This document shows, in pieces, positions 7,922-17,145 of a stretch of DNA of 38,123 bases. Within the stretch, counting starts at the first letter, position 1. Every line of letters begins with the position of its first letter. Source of the DNA: Acidobacteriota bacterium (lineage in GTDB: Bacteria > Acidobacteriota > UBA6911 > RPQK01 > JACQSY01); contig JACQSY010000123.1 of NCBI GenBank assembly GCA_016211085.1, forward strand, positions 1-38,123, written 5' to 3'. A program made the translations under genes and the position numbers. A model generated the notes under the pieces. It had not been told where the DNA came from and searched no databases. It was given only the letters and a program-made list of their open reading frames with translations.

Positions 7922-8944
7922 ATGAACATCCTGATCACAGGTGGAGCCGGTTTTATTGGCTCGCATTTGGCGGAATACCTGCTCCACCAGGGGCATCGCG
8001 TCTTCATCATTGACAACCTTTCGACCGGCAGTTTTGAAAACATCCTTCATCTGAAAAATCACGAACGATTTCAGTATACGATTGATTCAATAATGAACGT
8101 CCCGCTCACGGCGGAATTGGTGGATCGATGTGATCTTGTTTTCCATCTTGCAGCCGCTGTCGGCGTCAAGCTGATTGTCGAGAGTCCAGTTTATACCATC
8201 GAGACCAACGTCAAAGGCACCGAGATTGTCCTCGATCTGGCCAATAAAAAAAAGAAGACCGTCGTGGTCGCCTCGACTTCAGAGGTCTACGGAAAAGCGA
8301 ACAAGATCCCTTTTTCGGAGGACGACGACCTGGTCCTCGGCCCTACTCACAAAGGGCGCTGGAGCTATGCCTGCAGCAAAGCCGTGGACGAGTTTCTGGC
8401 CTTTGCTTACCAGAGAGAGAAACGGTTGCCGGTAATCATCGTCCGGCTTTTTAACACCGTCGGGCCACGGCAAACCGGGCAGTATGGAATGGTGTTGCCG
8501 ACTTTTGTGAAACAAGCACTGCAGAATTGTCCCATCACCGTTTACGGCGATGGCAGCCAGAGTCGTTGTTTCACACATGTGAATGATGTTGTGGACGCGC
8601 TTTACAAGCTTGCGCTGAAGAAAGAAGCCATCGGACAAGTTTTCAATATTGGATCAGATGAAGAGGTGACTATTCGCAATCTTGCGGAACGAGTGCGCGC
8701 CATCGCCTGCAGCAACTCTCCAATCCAGTTTGTTCCCTACGAAGAGGCGTATGAAGAAGGATTCGAGGACATGCGCCGCCGAATCCCCGACATTCGCAAG
8801 ATCCAACAATTAATCGGTTACCGGCCTACTCAAAATTTGGAACAGATCATCGAAAGCGTCGTGCACTTTTGTCGGAACTGCACTGCGCCGGGCCAGGAAC
8901 TAAGCTATCTAGGTTCTGAAGATTTAAGATCCGCCACCGGTTAA
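7922..8944 (+). CDS. NAD-dependent epimerase/dehydratase (extended SDR; UDP-sugar epimerase or decarboxylase-like)
   Basis: 340 aa from ATG 7922; a GTG at 7919 directly precedes it. The Rossmann motif TGGAGFIG is at 6-13 and DNLSTG at 31-36. The catalytic set is Ser/Thr in ASTSEVYG (117-124), Tyr149 and Lys153 in the YACSK motif, and FNTVGPRQ lies downstream. ASTSEVYG resembles UDP-glucuronate decarboxylases more than dTDP-glucose dehydratases, which usually have TDE, but the family is broad. It makes or interconverts a nucleotide sugar for the surrounding transferases. It is a single plus-strand gene between two minus-strand units. Confidence 0.87.
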   Translation: MNILITGGAGFIGSHLAEYLLHQGHRVFIIDNLSTGSFENILHLKNHERFQYTIDSIMNVPLTAELVDRCDLVFHLAAAVGVKLIVESPVYTIETNVKGTEIVLDLANKKKKTVVVASTSEVYGKANKIPFSEDDDLVLGPTHKGRWSYACSKAVDEFLAFAYQREKRLPVIIVRLFNTVGPRQTGQYGMVLPTFVKQALQNCPITVYGDGSQSRCFTHVNDVVDALYKLALKKEAIGQVFNIGSDEEVTIRNLAERVRAIACSNSPIQFVPYEEAYEEGFEDMRRRIPDIRKIQQLIGYRPTQNLEQIIESVVHFCRNCTAPGQELSYLGSEDLRSATG

Positions 8945-9027
8945 GGGTGTTTGGTCCTTCGAGGCTGGCCCCTCCCCTTGGTACCCAATCCCATTCGCAA
9001 ACGCACCGTATTTCATGAACTGGGTGC

Positions 9028-10467
9028 TTAGCTTCCCTTTCGGATAAGTACCACTTTTATCGTTTCGAGCAATATCAGCAAATCCAGCGAGAAACTGTAA
9101 TTGTACATGTAGGCGAGATCATACTTGAGCTTGTTCTCCGGGTTGGTGTGGTAATGGCTGCGCACCTGGGCAAGTCCTGTCATGCCGGGCTTGACCTTGT
9201 GCCGTTCACGATAGCCTGGAAGTCTTTCCTGAAACATCTTGACGAATCCGGGGCGTTCAGGACGTGGACCCACAAAACTCATGTCACCCTTCAGGACATT
9301 GATCAACTGCGGCAACTCATCAATCCGAAATCTTCTGAGGAATCTCCCAATCGAAGTAACCCTTGGATCATTCACCTGGGCAAGAGTTTCCCCAAGCAGC
9401 TTCTCAGCATTGGGGACCATGGTGCGAAATTTTATCAGTCGAAAAATTTTTTCTTCATAACCCACACGTTCCTGGAGATAAAACACGCTGCCCGGAGAAA
9501 TGATCTTAATGGCTAGTGCTACGATCAAGAACACTGGGAAAAGCAAGACTATAAGAAAAGCTGCCAGGCAAAAATCGAAACCCCTCTTAACAATTCGCTC
9601 AAAGGGCTCGTTGGGATGCTTTTTTACCTCGATTAAGGGTGAATCGTGAATATTAATGTGCCGCAGCTTCCCAATGACGATTTCATAAACCGAAGGAAGG
9701 ATGGCGATATGTACAGGAACTTCTTCCTGTATTTTGCTGATCGAGTTTAAGACTCGATCTTTCCAAGTCTCTTCCGAAGTAAAAATGATCTCGTCAACGT
9801 CGTGAGTTCTTATGATTTCAGGGATATCTTCCAGAGTCCCCAGCACCGGGTAGTTTGCATCACCTGCGTTAGGCGAAGAAATTTGTTCAGGCATCACAAA
9901 TCCGGCTATCTGCATTCCCAGCCCGGGATTTCGTTCTATCTCTTGAACAATCTCACTTGCTGAAAAGAAGCCTTCACCGACAATCAAAACTTTGAGAGTC
10001 CGCCGCTGAAGCTGAGCTTTCACATAACTGCGCCAGGCAAGCAACATCAACAAGTTGCAGGCGTCGAACAAAACCAGGATGGTCCGCGGGAAAATCCGGT
10101 TGCTGAAATAAAACAAAGATGCCGTGGCAGTGACCTGAAGAACACAAGCAAGAAACAAATACCGGATGATCTCGCGATGTCGCGTCAACCGTAGATCGTC
10201 ATAAAGGCCGAATATATACAGAAAAAAGATCTGGCTAAGCGCCAAAAGCAACCAGGGATGGGTGACGATATCCCAACGCTCCCCTGGCAAAAGATGAGAG
10301 GTGTAAGGTATGGGAAGCGTTATGCGAATGATCCAGGCCAGGACGTAAGCCAGAAAGCCAATAGCGAGGTCCACGATGGAAAGAAAGACAAAATTTTGAA
10401 AAATCGGATGAGTGATGGAACGGACGGTATTCCTGGCTAGAGAATGCTCAAGAGCTTCAGACTTCAT
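9028..10467 (-). CDS. Undecaprenyl-phosphate sugar phosphotransferase (initiating polyprenyl glycosylphosphotransferase, WbaP/WcaJ type)
   Basis: 479 aa. N-terminal membrane segments (about 25-130), then a CoA_binding_3-like Rossmann region (LKVLIVGEGFFSASEIV, about 158-175). The C-terminal catalytic bacterial sugar transferase domain starts at KRGFDFCLAAFLIVLLFP. It contains LIKFRTMVPNAE, RIDELPQLINVLKGDMSFVGPRPE and KPGMTGLAQV. These are the Asp-Glu catalytic pair and the phosphate-binding PRP motifs of the PglC-like superfamily. It moves a sugar-1-phosphate from a UDP-sugar to undecaprenyl phosphate and so starts glycan synthesis. ATG at 10467 lies only about 12 nt from a perfect TATAAT, so the mRNA may be nearly leaderless. 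Confidence 0.94.
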   Translation of the reverse strand: MKSEALEHSLARNTVRSITHPIFQNFVFLSIVDLAIGFLAYVLAWIIRITLPIPYTSHLLPGERWDIVTHPWLLLALSQIFFLYIFGLYDDLRLTRHREIIRYLFLACVLQVTATASLFYFSNRIFPRTILVLFDACNLLMLLAWRSYVKAQLQRRTLKVLIVGEGFFSASEIVQEIERNPGLGMQIAGFVMPEQISSPNAGDANYPVLGTLEDIPEIIRTHDVDEIIFTSEETWKDRVLNSISKIQEEVPVHIAILPSVYEIVIGKLRHINIHDSPLIEVKKHPNEPFERIVKRGFDFCLAAFLIVLLFPVFLIVALAIKIISPGSVFYLQERVGYEEKIFRLIKFRTMVPNAEKLLGETLAQVNDPRVTSIGRFLRRFRIDELPQLINVLKGDMSFVGPRPERPGFVKMFQERLPGYRERHKVKPGMTGLAQVRSHYHTNPENKLKYDLAYMYNYSFSLDLLILLETIKVVLIRKGS

Positions 10468-10494
10468 AAACGGGGTTTATTATAATATGCGCCG
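10468..10494. promoter_or_regulatory. Compact bidirectional promoter with overlapping -10 elements
   Basis: This 27-nt gap separates the divergent starts at 10467 (minus, ATG) and 10495 (plus, GTG). TATAAT is perfect on plus at 10481-10486 and on minus at 10484-10479, sharing four base pairs. Predicted start sites fall within a few nt of both start codons. No strong -35 is seen on either strand. Confidence 0.5.
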
Positions 10495-11463
10495 GTGAAC
10501 CCGACCGTCAGTCTCATAGTTGTCAACTATAACGGCAAGGATTTTATCGCAGAATGTCTGGATTCCATTCTCCGGCAGAGCCGTCCTCCGGAAGAGGTCA
10601 TCGTTGTAGACAACGCCTCATCGGATAACAGCCGTCATTTAGTCCAGAGCTATAGAGAAGTCAAGCTGATTGCTCTTGGGCGGAATGTGGGCTACCCCGC
10701 AGCCTGCAATCAGGGAATTGACGCAAGCCAGGGGAATTTGGTGGCTGTCCTTAACAACGACATTGTCTTGGATCCTCGCTGGTTGGAGCACCTCATAGCC
10801 GCCGTGGCCTCGCCCTGGGACTTCTGGGCGTCGCGCATTGTGTTCTCATCGGATCCCTCTCGCATCGACAGCGCAGGCGATGGGATGGCAGTGATCGGAT
10901 CCGCCTTCAAGATCGGTCACCGCCAACCAGCCTCCCGGTACTTGGAATCAAAAGAGGTTTTCGGTTGCTGCGCTGCCGCAGCACTTTACAGACGTAGCGT
11001 TCTTGAGGACCTGGGAGGCTTTGATCCTGACTTCTTTCTCGTATATGAAGATGCAGACCTCAATATGAGGGCCCGCTTGCGAGGTTTTCGCTGTCTCTAC
11101 GTTCCTGAAGCACTCGTCTTGCACCGCGTTAATTCCAGCATCGGGACGTTCAGCAATAGCTACGTTTACCATGGACATCGCAATTCGGAAGTTGTGTTCT
11201 GGAAAAACATGCCTGCCAGCCTGCTGCTTCGTTATCTTCCAGAGCGAATCCTCTTCAATTTAATTTCGTTTGTTTATTTTCTGTTCAAGGGGCGCGGAGG
11301 GCCCTTCATAAAAAGCAAGCTCGATTTTGTACGCATGTTCCCCAAGATCATTGAAAAAAGGAGAGGGGTACAAACCAGCCGGCGTATTGCTCCCTCCCAA
11401 TTAAAGACGCTTCTTGAAAGAAACTGGACCAAGTACCGTCGAAAGGTCGCCATTACACCGTGA
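10495..11463 (+). CDS. Glycosyltransferase family 2
   Basis: 322 aa. VSLIVVNYNGKDFI (5-18), VVDNASSDNS (37-46), NVGYPAACNQGI (64-75) and LNNDIVLDPRWLEHL (86-100, metal-binding NND), then GGFDPDFFLVYEDADLNMR (catalytic-base region, about 173-191). Rhamnosyltransferase-like in pattern; the actual sugar is unknown. GTG at 10495 is chosen because the ATG at 10487 is out of frame. Its TGA overlaps the GTG of the next gene (GTGA), which indicates translational coupling. Confidence 0.9.
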   Translation: MNPTVSLIVVNYNGKDFIAECLDSILRQSRPPEEVIVVDNASSDNSRHLVQSYREVKLIALGRNVGYPAACNQGIDASQGNLVAVLNNDIVLDPRWLEHLIAAVASPWDFWASRIVFSSDPSRIDSAGDGMAVIGSAFKIGHRQPASRYLESKEVFGCCAAAALYRRSVLEDLGGFDPDFFLVYEDADLNMRARLRGFRCLYVPEALVLHRVNSSIGTFSNSYVYHGHRNSEVVFWKNMPASLLLRYLPERILFNLISFVYFLFKGRGGPFIKSKLDFVRMFPKIIEKRRGVQTSRRIAPSQLKTLLERNWTKYRRKVAITP

Positions 11464-12302
11464 CACGGCTGAGCATTATTGTTGTCAACTACAAGTCGAC
11501 AGACTTCCTGAGCAAGTGTCTTCAAAGCATCCAGAAGGAGACATCCTCGCTGAACTACCATATTACGGTGGTTGATAATGCCTCAAATGATCCCAGTCTT
11601 GCAAAGATTGAAAGGGATTTTCCAGGGGTCTCCATCCTCAGGAATCGTCAGAACCTGGGGTTCTCAAAGGCTTGTAACCAGGGGCTGAGGCTTGAGAAAG
11701 CCGATTATTATCTCCTGGTAAATCCTGATTGTCTCATCCGTGAGCGCGCCATTGAGAAGACGCTTTCCTTTATGGAGAGCAAACCGGCAGTGGGGATTGC
11801 CGGCTGCCGAATTGTGAACTCCGATGGCAGCTTCCAGCTCGCCGCAAAGCGGGGCATTCCCCGTCCCGCAACGGCGTTATACCGCCTATTGGGGCTAAGC
11901 TTCCTTTTTCCCAGAAGCAAGACCTTCGGTCGCTATAACCTGACTTTTCTGGACGATCGAAAGATCAACGAGGTGGAAGCAGTGTCTGGATCTTTCCTGA
12001 TGTTTCGGCACGAGGTGCTCGAGACGGTGGGTTATCTGGATGAGGACTTCTTCCTGTACGGAGAGGATCTAGACTATTGCTACCGTGCGCTTTCAGCCAG
12101 TTGGAAAGTTTATTATTTTCCTGACGCTGAAATCGTTCATCATCGCTATCAAAGCTCTCGAGAAGACCGGCGAGCAGTTCGTTACCAATTCTACAATGCC
12201 ATGGAGATCTTCTACCGCAAACATTTTTACGGTCAGGCCAGTCCACTGCAAAATCTACTGGTACTCACCGGCGTTAGAGTCCTGCGCCGACTCTTTTCCT
12301 AA
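11460..12302 (+). CDS. Glycosyltransferase family 2
   Basis: 280 aa. LSIIVVNYKSTDFL (4-17), VVDNASNDPS (about 36-45), NLGFSKACNQGL, LLVNPDCLIR (metal-binding NPD in place of NND) and DEDFFLYGEDLDYCYR. The NPD/GEDLDYC pattern is typical of WbbL-like rhamnosyl or mannosyl transferases. GTG start overlapping the previous stop by 4 nt. The 3' end runs 48 nt into the convergent minus-strand GT4 gene. Confidence 0.9.
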   Translation: MTRLSIIVVNYKSTDFLSKCLQSIQKETSSLNYHITVVDNASNDPSLAKIERDFPGVSILRNRQNLGFSKACNQGLRLEKADYYLLVNPDCLIRERAIEKTLSFMESKPAVGIAGCRIVNSDGSFQLAAKRGIPRPATALYRLLGLSFLFPRSKTFGRYNLTFLDDRKINEVEAVSGSFLMFRHEVLETVGYLDEDFFLYGEDLDYCYRALSASWKVYYFPDAEIVHHRYQSSREDRRAVRYQFYNAMEIFYRKHFYGQASPLQNLLVLTGVRVLRRLFS

Positions 12303-13277
12303 TTCCCTGTAAACCTCCAGTGTCTGTTTCGCGGTGCTCTTCCATGAAAATAGCTTGGCACGATGCAGCCCGCGTTCTACAAAGGGGGAAGGATTGCGCA
12401 GCACACGGCGAACTGCCTCCGTGAATTCCTGAGGACTCCCATCAGTCAGTAGTGCGGCATCTCCACAAACTTCCGGTATTGAAGCCGCTTTGAAAGCTAC
12501 TACCGGCAGCCCGCAAGCCATTGCTTCAAGCAGCGGCAGTCCGAAACCCTCATACACCGATGCATAAACGAATACCGAGGCTGCTGAATAAACGCCCTGC
12601 AATTGCTTTTGCGTGAGCCCCGAGTACCGGTGAGGCCATTTTTCAAAGGCCTCGCCTCCCTCCAAGGTCCGGCCCACCACAACCAAGGGGACCTCCAGAG
12701 CCTGGGCAAGCTGCATCAGCAGGCCCGGGTTACGGCGGGTGTGGATATCACCTACGTGCAACAGAAACTTTTTTGGCAAGTTGAGCTCCAACTGTGCCAT
12801 GCGGGCAAGTTCCGGGCTCTTGCAGAAATCTTGTGAGACTCCTTGATGAATCCTACGGACACGGTCCCGGAGCGACGGCATGAATCTGAGCAGTTCTGAT
12901 CTTGAAAAATCGGAAGGAACAATAATCCGTGCCGCCCTGCGAAGAGAGGTCCGGTAATACCAGTGGCGCCATTGGTCGTGTCGTCCAGGATACCATTGAG
13001 GGTGAACCAGATGCGAGACATCGTGTACGGTGAGGACTACTCGCGAAAAGTTGACCAGCGGGGAAACATAGGCGGGCGCATGAAAAACAGGCCACCCGCG
13101 AATTGCCTGGTAAGCAGGGGGCATCAACTGGTTCCACAAGAAATTTCCGGGAGGCCATCTTTTGCAAACACACTCCAAATTGGGGATATGTGCGAGAAGA
13201 TTCTTGACATAAGTGGCAATACCCGGGGGTCCGGAGCCCAAGGATCTACAATCAATACCTACCCTGAAATCGCTCAT
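12255..13277 (-). CDS. Glycosyltransferase family 4
   Basis: 340 aa from ATG 13277 ([13 protein letters not shown]), preceded by AAGAG at a suitable distance. An upstream in-frame start at 13322 would add 15 unlikely polar residues and overlap the previous gene. Motifs: [47 protein letters not shown] and the C-terminal [22 protein letters not shown] (EX7E: E in YEGFG, E in LEAM). It is close in design to the next gene upstream, another GT4. Last gene of the 16286-12255 minus operon; its 3' end overlaps the convergent GT2 by 48 nt. Confidence 0.9.
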   Translation of the reverse strand: MSDFRVGIDCRSLGSGPPGIATYVKNLLAHIPNLECVCKRWPPGNFLWNQLMPPAYQAIRGWPVFHAPAYVSPLVNFSRVVLTVHDVSHLVHPQWYPGRHDQWRHWYYRTSLRRAARIIVPSDFSRSELLRFMPSLRDRVRRIHQGVSQDFCKSPELARMAQLELNLPKKFLLHVGDIHTRRNPGLLMQLAQALEVPLVVVGRTLEGGEAFEKWPHRYSGLTQKQLQGVYSAASVFVYASVYEGFGLPLLEAMACGLPVVAFKAASIPEVCGDAALLTDGSPQEFTEAVRRVLRNPSPFVERGLHRAKLFSWKSTAKQTLEVYRELGKESAQDSNAGEYQ

Positions 13278-13299
13278 GTGCTCTTGATCGTAGGCGGTG

Positions 13300-14472
13300 T
13301 TACGATCTCTGTTGCGGGCCAAATTCTGTATAAAGCCTGCTTACTTGTCGCCCCATTTCAGCCCAACTGAAACTTTGCGCTTGAATAAAGCCTCTTTCTC
13401 TCAACTCGGAGGCCAGTCCCGGTGTCTCGCGTAGCCTGAAGAATTGTTGCACTATGCTCGAAACATCCAGAGGATCGAAATAGAGCGCCGCTTCACCTCC
13501 TACTTCAGGAATCGCGCTTGTGTTGCTGGCCAGCACTGGCGCACCGCACCTGAACGCCTCCAGCAAAGGCAGGCCAAAACCTTCATAAAGAGAAGGCAAG
13601 ACAAAACAGTCGCAGGCGGAGAAAAAACAAGGCAGATCTTCGTCGGGAATGTGATCGGTAAAGGTGACCGCCCCCTCAATGCCCAAACTGCTCACCAATT
13701 CTCGGAAAGGTTTTCCCTCGGAGCGGCCAGCCCCAAATGTCTCTCCAGATAATACCAGGCGGCCGGCATAACCTCTTTGCCGGATCTTCCAAAAAGCTGC
13801 AATCAATCGTGAGATGTTTTTGCGAAAGTCGCTGCCTCCGACGTAGAAAACAAAAGGTCCGCATATCCCGTACTTTCTCTGGACCAGAGCCGCAGCGCGT
13901 CCCGGATCAACAGGCTTGAACAGATCTTCGCAACCTAAATAGACCACTTCTATGCGCTCTGCTGAGATGCCAAAAAGTTCAACCAGATCTTTTTTTGAAT
14001 GCGCTGAATCAGTGACAATTCTTGTCGCATCCTTCAAGACTCGTTTCGCGCGTTTGAGGGCTAAACAGTAATCGGGGGGGACACTGCGAACCGTTTCCTG
14101 CCAAAAAACAAAAGGAATCAGATCGTGGACCGTTGCCCAGACCTGCGTTTCTCCAACCCTCCCGCCGGAAGGAATTGAAGTCAGTTCGGTGGCATGGAAA
14201 ATATCAAGGCCGTCCTTGCGAATCTGGGGGGGCAATAAAACCAAATCCAGTAACCAGTTCAAACGGCTGGGACGTGGCAAGGCAGGAATGTACCTGAGTT
14301 CGCACCTCTGGCTCCCCTCAACAGGGTGGCCCTTGAGGGTGTACAGACAATAACTCCGGTTCTCAGAGAGATTGAGCAGGGCATTTGCCAGCTGCCGGGT
14401 ATATCTGCCCACTCCTCTATTTTGGGAATTCTTTTTCAGGGCCGGGCGGAAATCAATTCCGATGCGCGTCAC
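13300..14472 (-). CDS. Glycosyltransferase family 4
   Basis: 390 aa. IGIDFRPALKKNSQNRGVGRYTRQL at the N-terminus binds the acceptor side. WATVHDLIPFVF and PFVFYVGGSDFRKNISRLIAAF follow in the hinge and second domain. [39 protein letters not shown] provides the EX7E donor-binding motif. Mannosyl- or rhamnosyl-transferases of this WbaZ/MtfB-like type often occur in pairs, as here. GTG at 14472 overlaps the TGA of the upstream ligase-like gene by 4 nt (coupled translation). Confidence 0.91.
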   Translation of the reverse strand: MTRIGIDFRPALKKNSQNRGVGRYTRQLANALLNLSENRSYCLYTLKGHPVEGSQRCELRYIPALPRPSRLNWLLDLVLLPPQIRKDGLDIFHATELTSIPSGGRVGETQVWATVHDLIPFVFWQETVRSVPPDYCLALKRAKRVLKDATRIVTDSAHSKKDLVELFGISAERIEVVYLGCEDLFKPVDPGRAAALVQRKYGICGPFVFYVGGSDFRKNISRLIAAFWKIRQRGYAGRLVLSGETFGAGRSEGKPFRELVSSLGIEGAVTFTDHIPDEDLPCFFSACDCFVLPSLYEGFGLPLLEAFRCGAPVLASNTSAIPEVGGEAALYFDPLDVSSIVQQFFRLRETPGLASELRERGFIQAQSFSWAEMGRQVSRLYTEFGPQQRS

Positions 14473-16286
14473 GGAGTCTTTGCCTTCAGAAACTCCAATG
14501 CGCGGCGCGCATTTGGATACTCAGGGTTGTACTTGAGCGCCAACTCAACGGACGAAAGCGCCTCCTTGTTCTTCTCCTGGGCAATATAAGAGGCGGCCAG
14601 GTTGGTGTATGTTTCCGGGGCCGGCAGATGCCCGACACTTTTCTTGTAATATTTTTCAGCTTCTTTTGCATTGCCAAGCAGCATGTGGGCCGAACCTTTA
14701 AGGCTGTAGATCTCATAAATCCGAGGGTATAACTGTTCAGCCCGCTCAAGACGCTTAAGCGCCGTGTCGACAATCACCCATTTTTGTTGAGGCGAATAAT
14801 TCCTCTGAGTAACATTTTCCAGAAGATAAGCCGCAACTCCGGTTTCATTATTGGCTTTCCACTTGTTGATCTGCGGATAAGCAAGCCAAACTGCAACGGC
14901 GCTGGCGATAAACACCTTTACCCAATTCACGCTTCCGGCGGGCTTGGAATGGGCCAGTTCAGGCCCTTGCATGTTCTGGAGGCCTGAAACAACCAAAACT
15001 ATGTAGGCGGAAGTCACTGACAGGTGCAGCGGGAAAAACCCCAGGCAGCTCACGGCAACGAAAAGAGCCCCTATTGACAGTATGGCTGCCCAATAGGCCG
15101 CTTGGGGCTCAGATTTCACAATCAGCCGAGCACTGCGAAAGACCGGCCAAAACAACAGCAGCAAAAAAAACAGCAACCCAATGGCTCCCAACTCCTCCCA
15201 GATCTGCAGGTATTCATTGTGCACTTCGCGGAATGCCCCGGGCTGCGGAATCAGTGTGACACTCTGCCCTACTGGAGTTCCTGCCCGATGGTAAAAGAAA
15301 TCGTTGCCAAACGTTTGAAGACCATGCCCTAACCATGGAGCTGCCTTGATCATATCCCAGGTGATTAAATAAACCGGCTGTCGACCAGTCGTCACCGCAC
15401 TCCAATCACCGGCAGCCATCTGCTTCATGACCTGCTCGACACGTTCCTGAATTCCAGAACGAAAAAAAGCTACGGAGCCGACAAGCAACCCCACCGAAAC
15501 AAATATCCAGGGCCCGACCAGTGCCTTATAGTTCTTTTGCCGCAAAATCCACCAGTGGTGAAAAACCCACCAGACAACTAAACACAGTGCAAAGCCGATG
15601 ATGGCGGTTAAAGTTCTGGTAAACACCAGTCCGACAAAGTTCAGAATGAGGAACACACCGCCAGCTATTCGCAAGTGCAAAGCACGCTCAGCCATTACGA
15701 AGTAAATGAGAACCAGAGAGACCAGGGCAAACAGAAATCCGCCGCTATTAACTTCTCCTATAAAGCCTGCAGGAGTGATACGACCCTCCAGGGTTTCACC
15801 CGAACTCCTGATCATCAACGGAAACCTCCCGAGGTATTGCAGTACAGAAAGCACTGCATTGACGGAAGAGGAGGCGCCGATTGCCAGCCAGAGCTTCTTT
15901 TGGCCCGCCTGGTGCATAACCTGGGAAAAAATCAAGACCAGAACAGAAAAATACAAAAGTGAAGCGAACGCGGGCCAGCTTACATCTATTCTCTTGCTCA
16001 GCAGCACGTTTGCAGCGGTGTAGGCCAGGGCACAGAGAAAGACGAATTCCCAGCTCCAGAACCGCAGGCGGAACCGGAGATCACGCGTCACCAGAAAAAC
16101 CCCCGCCAGCAGCAAGGCGGCCAATACCGAGTATATATTCTTGGGGGTTCTAAACTTGTCAAAGCCTGTGAAACTGACAACAAAAGGAAGACCGACGAGG
16201 TAAATTCCACACAACCAGATCGTGAGGTCAGGGAGCAGGGGTTGGAGCGCTTTGGAATCCTTTCTTTTTACCGGTTTATGCTTCAA
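14469..16286 (-). CDS. O-antigen ligase/polymerase-like membrane protein with C-terminal TPRs
   Basis: 605 aa. About eleven membrane helices from 25 to 440. The large periplasmic loop carries the Wzy_C/WaaL-type motif REVHNEYLQIWEELGAIGLL. After the last helix, TPR-like repeats occupy about 490-600 (YPRIYEIYSLKGSAHMLLGNAKEAEKYYKKS; TYTNLAASYIAQEKNKEALSS). The family either polymerises lipid-linked repeats or ligates finished glycan to lipid A core or protein. Because an ABC exporter is encoded divergently next to it, ligation is the more likely role (inference). TTG start at 16286 is supported by GAAGGA 8 nt upstream. Confidence 0.88.
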   Translation of the reverse strand: MKHKPVKRKDSKALQPLLPDLTIWLCGIYLVGLPFVVSFTGFDKFRTPKNIYSVLAALLLAGVFLVTRDLRFRLRFWSWEFVFLCALAYTAANVLLSKRIDVSWPAFASLLYFSVLVLIFSQVMHQAGQKKLWLAIGASSSVNAVLSVLQYLGRFPLMIRSSGETLEGRITPAGFIGEVNSGGFLFALVSLVLIYFVMAERALHLRIAGGVFLILNFVGLVFTRTLTAIIGFALCLVVWWVFHHWWILRQKNYKALVGPWIFVSVGLLVGSVAFFRSGIQERVEQVMKQMAAGDWSAVTTGRQPVYLITWDMIKAAPWLGHGLQTFGNDFFYHRAGTPVGQSVTLIPQPGAFREVHNEYLQIWEELGAIGLLFFLLLLFWPVFRSARLIVKSEPQAAYWAAILSIGALFVAVSCLGFFPLHLSVTSAYIVLVVSGLQNMQGPELAHSKPAGSVNWVKVFIASAVAVWLAYPQINKWKANNETGVAAYLLENVTQRNYSPQQKWVIVDTALKRLERAEQLYPRIYEIYSLKGSAHMLLGNAKEAEKYYKKSVGHLPAPETYTNLAASYIAQEKNKEALSSVELALKYNPEYPNARRALEFLKAKTP

Positions 16287-16295
16287 TGCTATAAT
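16267..16295 (+). promoter_or_regulatory. Promoter candidate for the ABC exporter genes
   Basis: TTTACC (16267-16272), a 17-nt spacer, then TATAAT (16290-16295) extended by TG at 16287-16288. A start near 16302 gives a 58-nt leader before ATG 16360. The element overlaps the start codon region of the divergent ligase-like gene, so the two transcripts could interfere. Confidence 0.55.
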
Positions 16296-16359
16296 CCTTC
16301 ACCGTTCATGTCACGTCTGTTCAGCGCTTTGCCAGCCGGTTTTTGAACCATTCTGACTC

Positions 16360-17145
16360 ATGCTGACTGCACTTCTTAACAATAAGTACCTTCTCTTTGA
16401 ATTGGTATCACGCGATATTCGAAGCCGCTATGTCGGATCTATTCTGGGCGTGTTTTGGTCTGTTTTGAACCCGCTCCTGCAGTTGGTGCTTTATACCGTC
16501 ATCTTCTCCGTGGTTTTGAAAATTCGTTTTGGGCCCGAACACAGTACCGGAGCCTTTGCCGAATATCTTTTTTGTGCCCTCCTACCCTGGATGGCCATAC
16601 AGGAGGGAGTAATCCGTTCCTCCCGCACTTTAATTGAAAATAGCACGCTTATCAAAAAAATCCAGTTCCCCCTGGAGGTTCTACCTTTTAGTGTCGTGGC
16701 CTCCGCCTTTGTACACCAGTTCCTGGGAACTTTGGTGTTCTTGTTTGTGCTGATTGCCAACCAGCACCTCAACGCGGATCTATTCGCCGTCGCATTTCTC
16801 TTTTTCATTTTTCAGGTGCTGATGACTTACGGCCTCTCCTTGATTGTTGCTTGTCTCAACGTTTTCTTCAGAGACATTGCGCAGGTCCTGGGTGTGCTTT
16901 TCATGCTGGCATTTTGGATGACGCCTATTGTTTACCCAAAGTCCCAGGCGCCCGCCCTATTCAGATGGTTTCTCAATCTAAATCCATTGACACACATGGT
17001 TGAAGCCTATCGATTTGTTTTATTAGGGAGCTCTACACCCTCCGCAATGGGTGTTTCTTACTGGATGTCGTTTTCGATAGCATGCTTTTACGTGGGCCGA
17101 TTCATTTTACAGCGTACTCACCGTCATATATTGGACGCGGTATGA
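16360..17145 (+). CDS. wzm: Polysaccharide ABC transporter permease (Wzm-like)
   Basis: 261 aa. ABC-2 type permease with six hydrophobic segments and the N-terminal RDIRSRYVGSILGVFWSVLNPLLQL, the usual amphipathic/first-helix signature of Wzm/KpsM/TagG proteins. The segment MLAFWMTPIVYPKS and LNPLTHMVEAYRFVLLG near the C-terminus are also typical. It forms the membrane channel that moves undecaprenyl-linked polysaccharide to the periplasm, driven by the ATPase encoded next. Its stop overlaps the ATPase start (ATGA), a strong sign that the two form one complex. Confidence 0.93.
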   Translation: MLTALLNNKYLLFELVSRDIRSRYVGSILGVFWSVLNPLLQLVLYTVIFSVVLKIRFGPEHSTGAFAEYLFCALLPWMAIQEGVIRSSRTLIENSTLIKKIQFPLEVLPFSVVASAFVHQFLGTLVFLFVLIANQHLNADLFAVAFLFFIFQVLMTYGLSLIVACLNVFFRDIAQVLGVLFMLAFWMTPIVYPKSQAPALFRWFLNLNPLTHMVEAYRFVLLGSSTPSAMGVSYWMSFSIACFYVGRFILQRTHRHILDAV

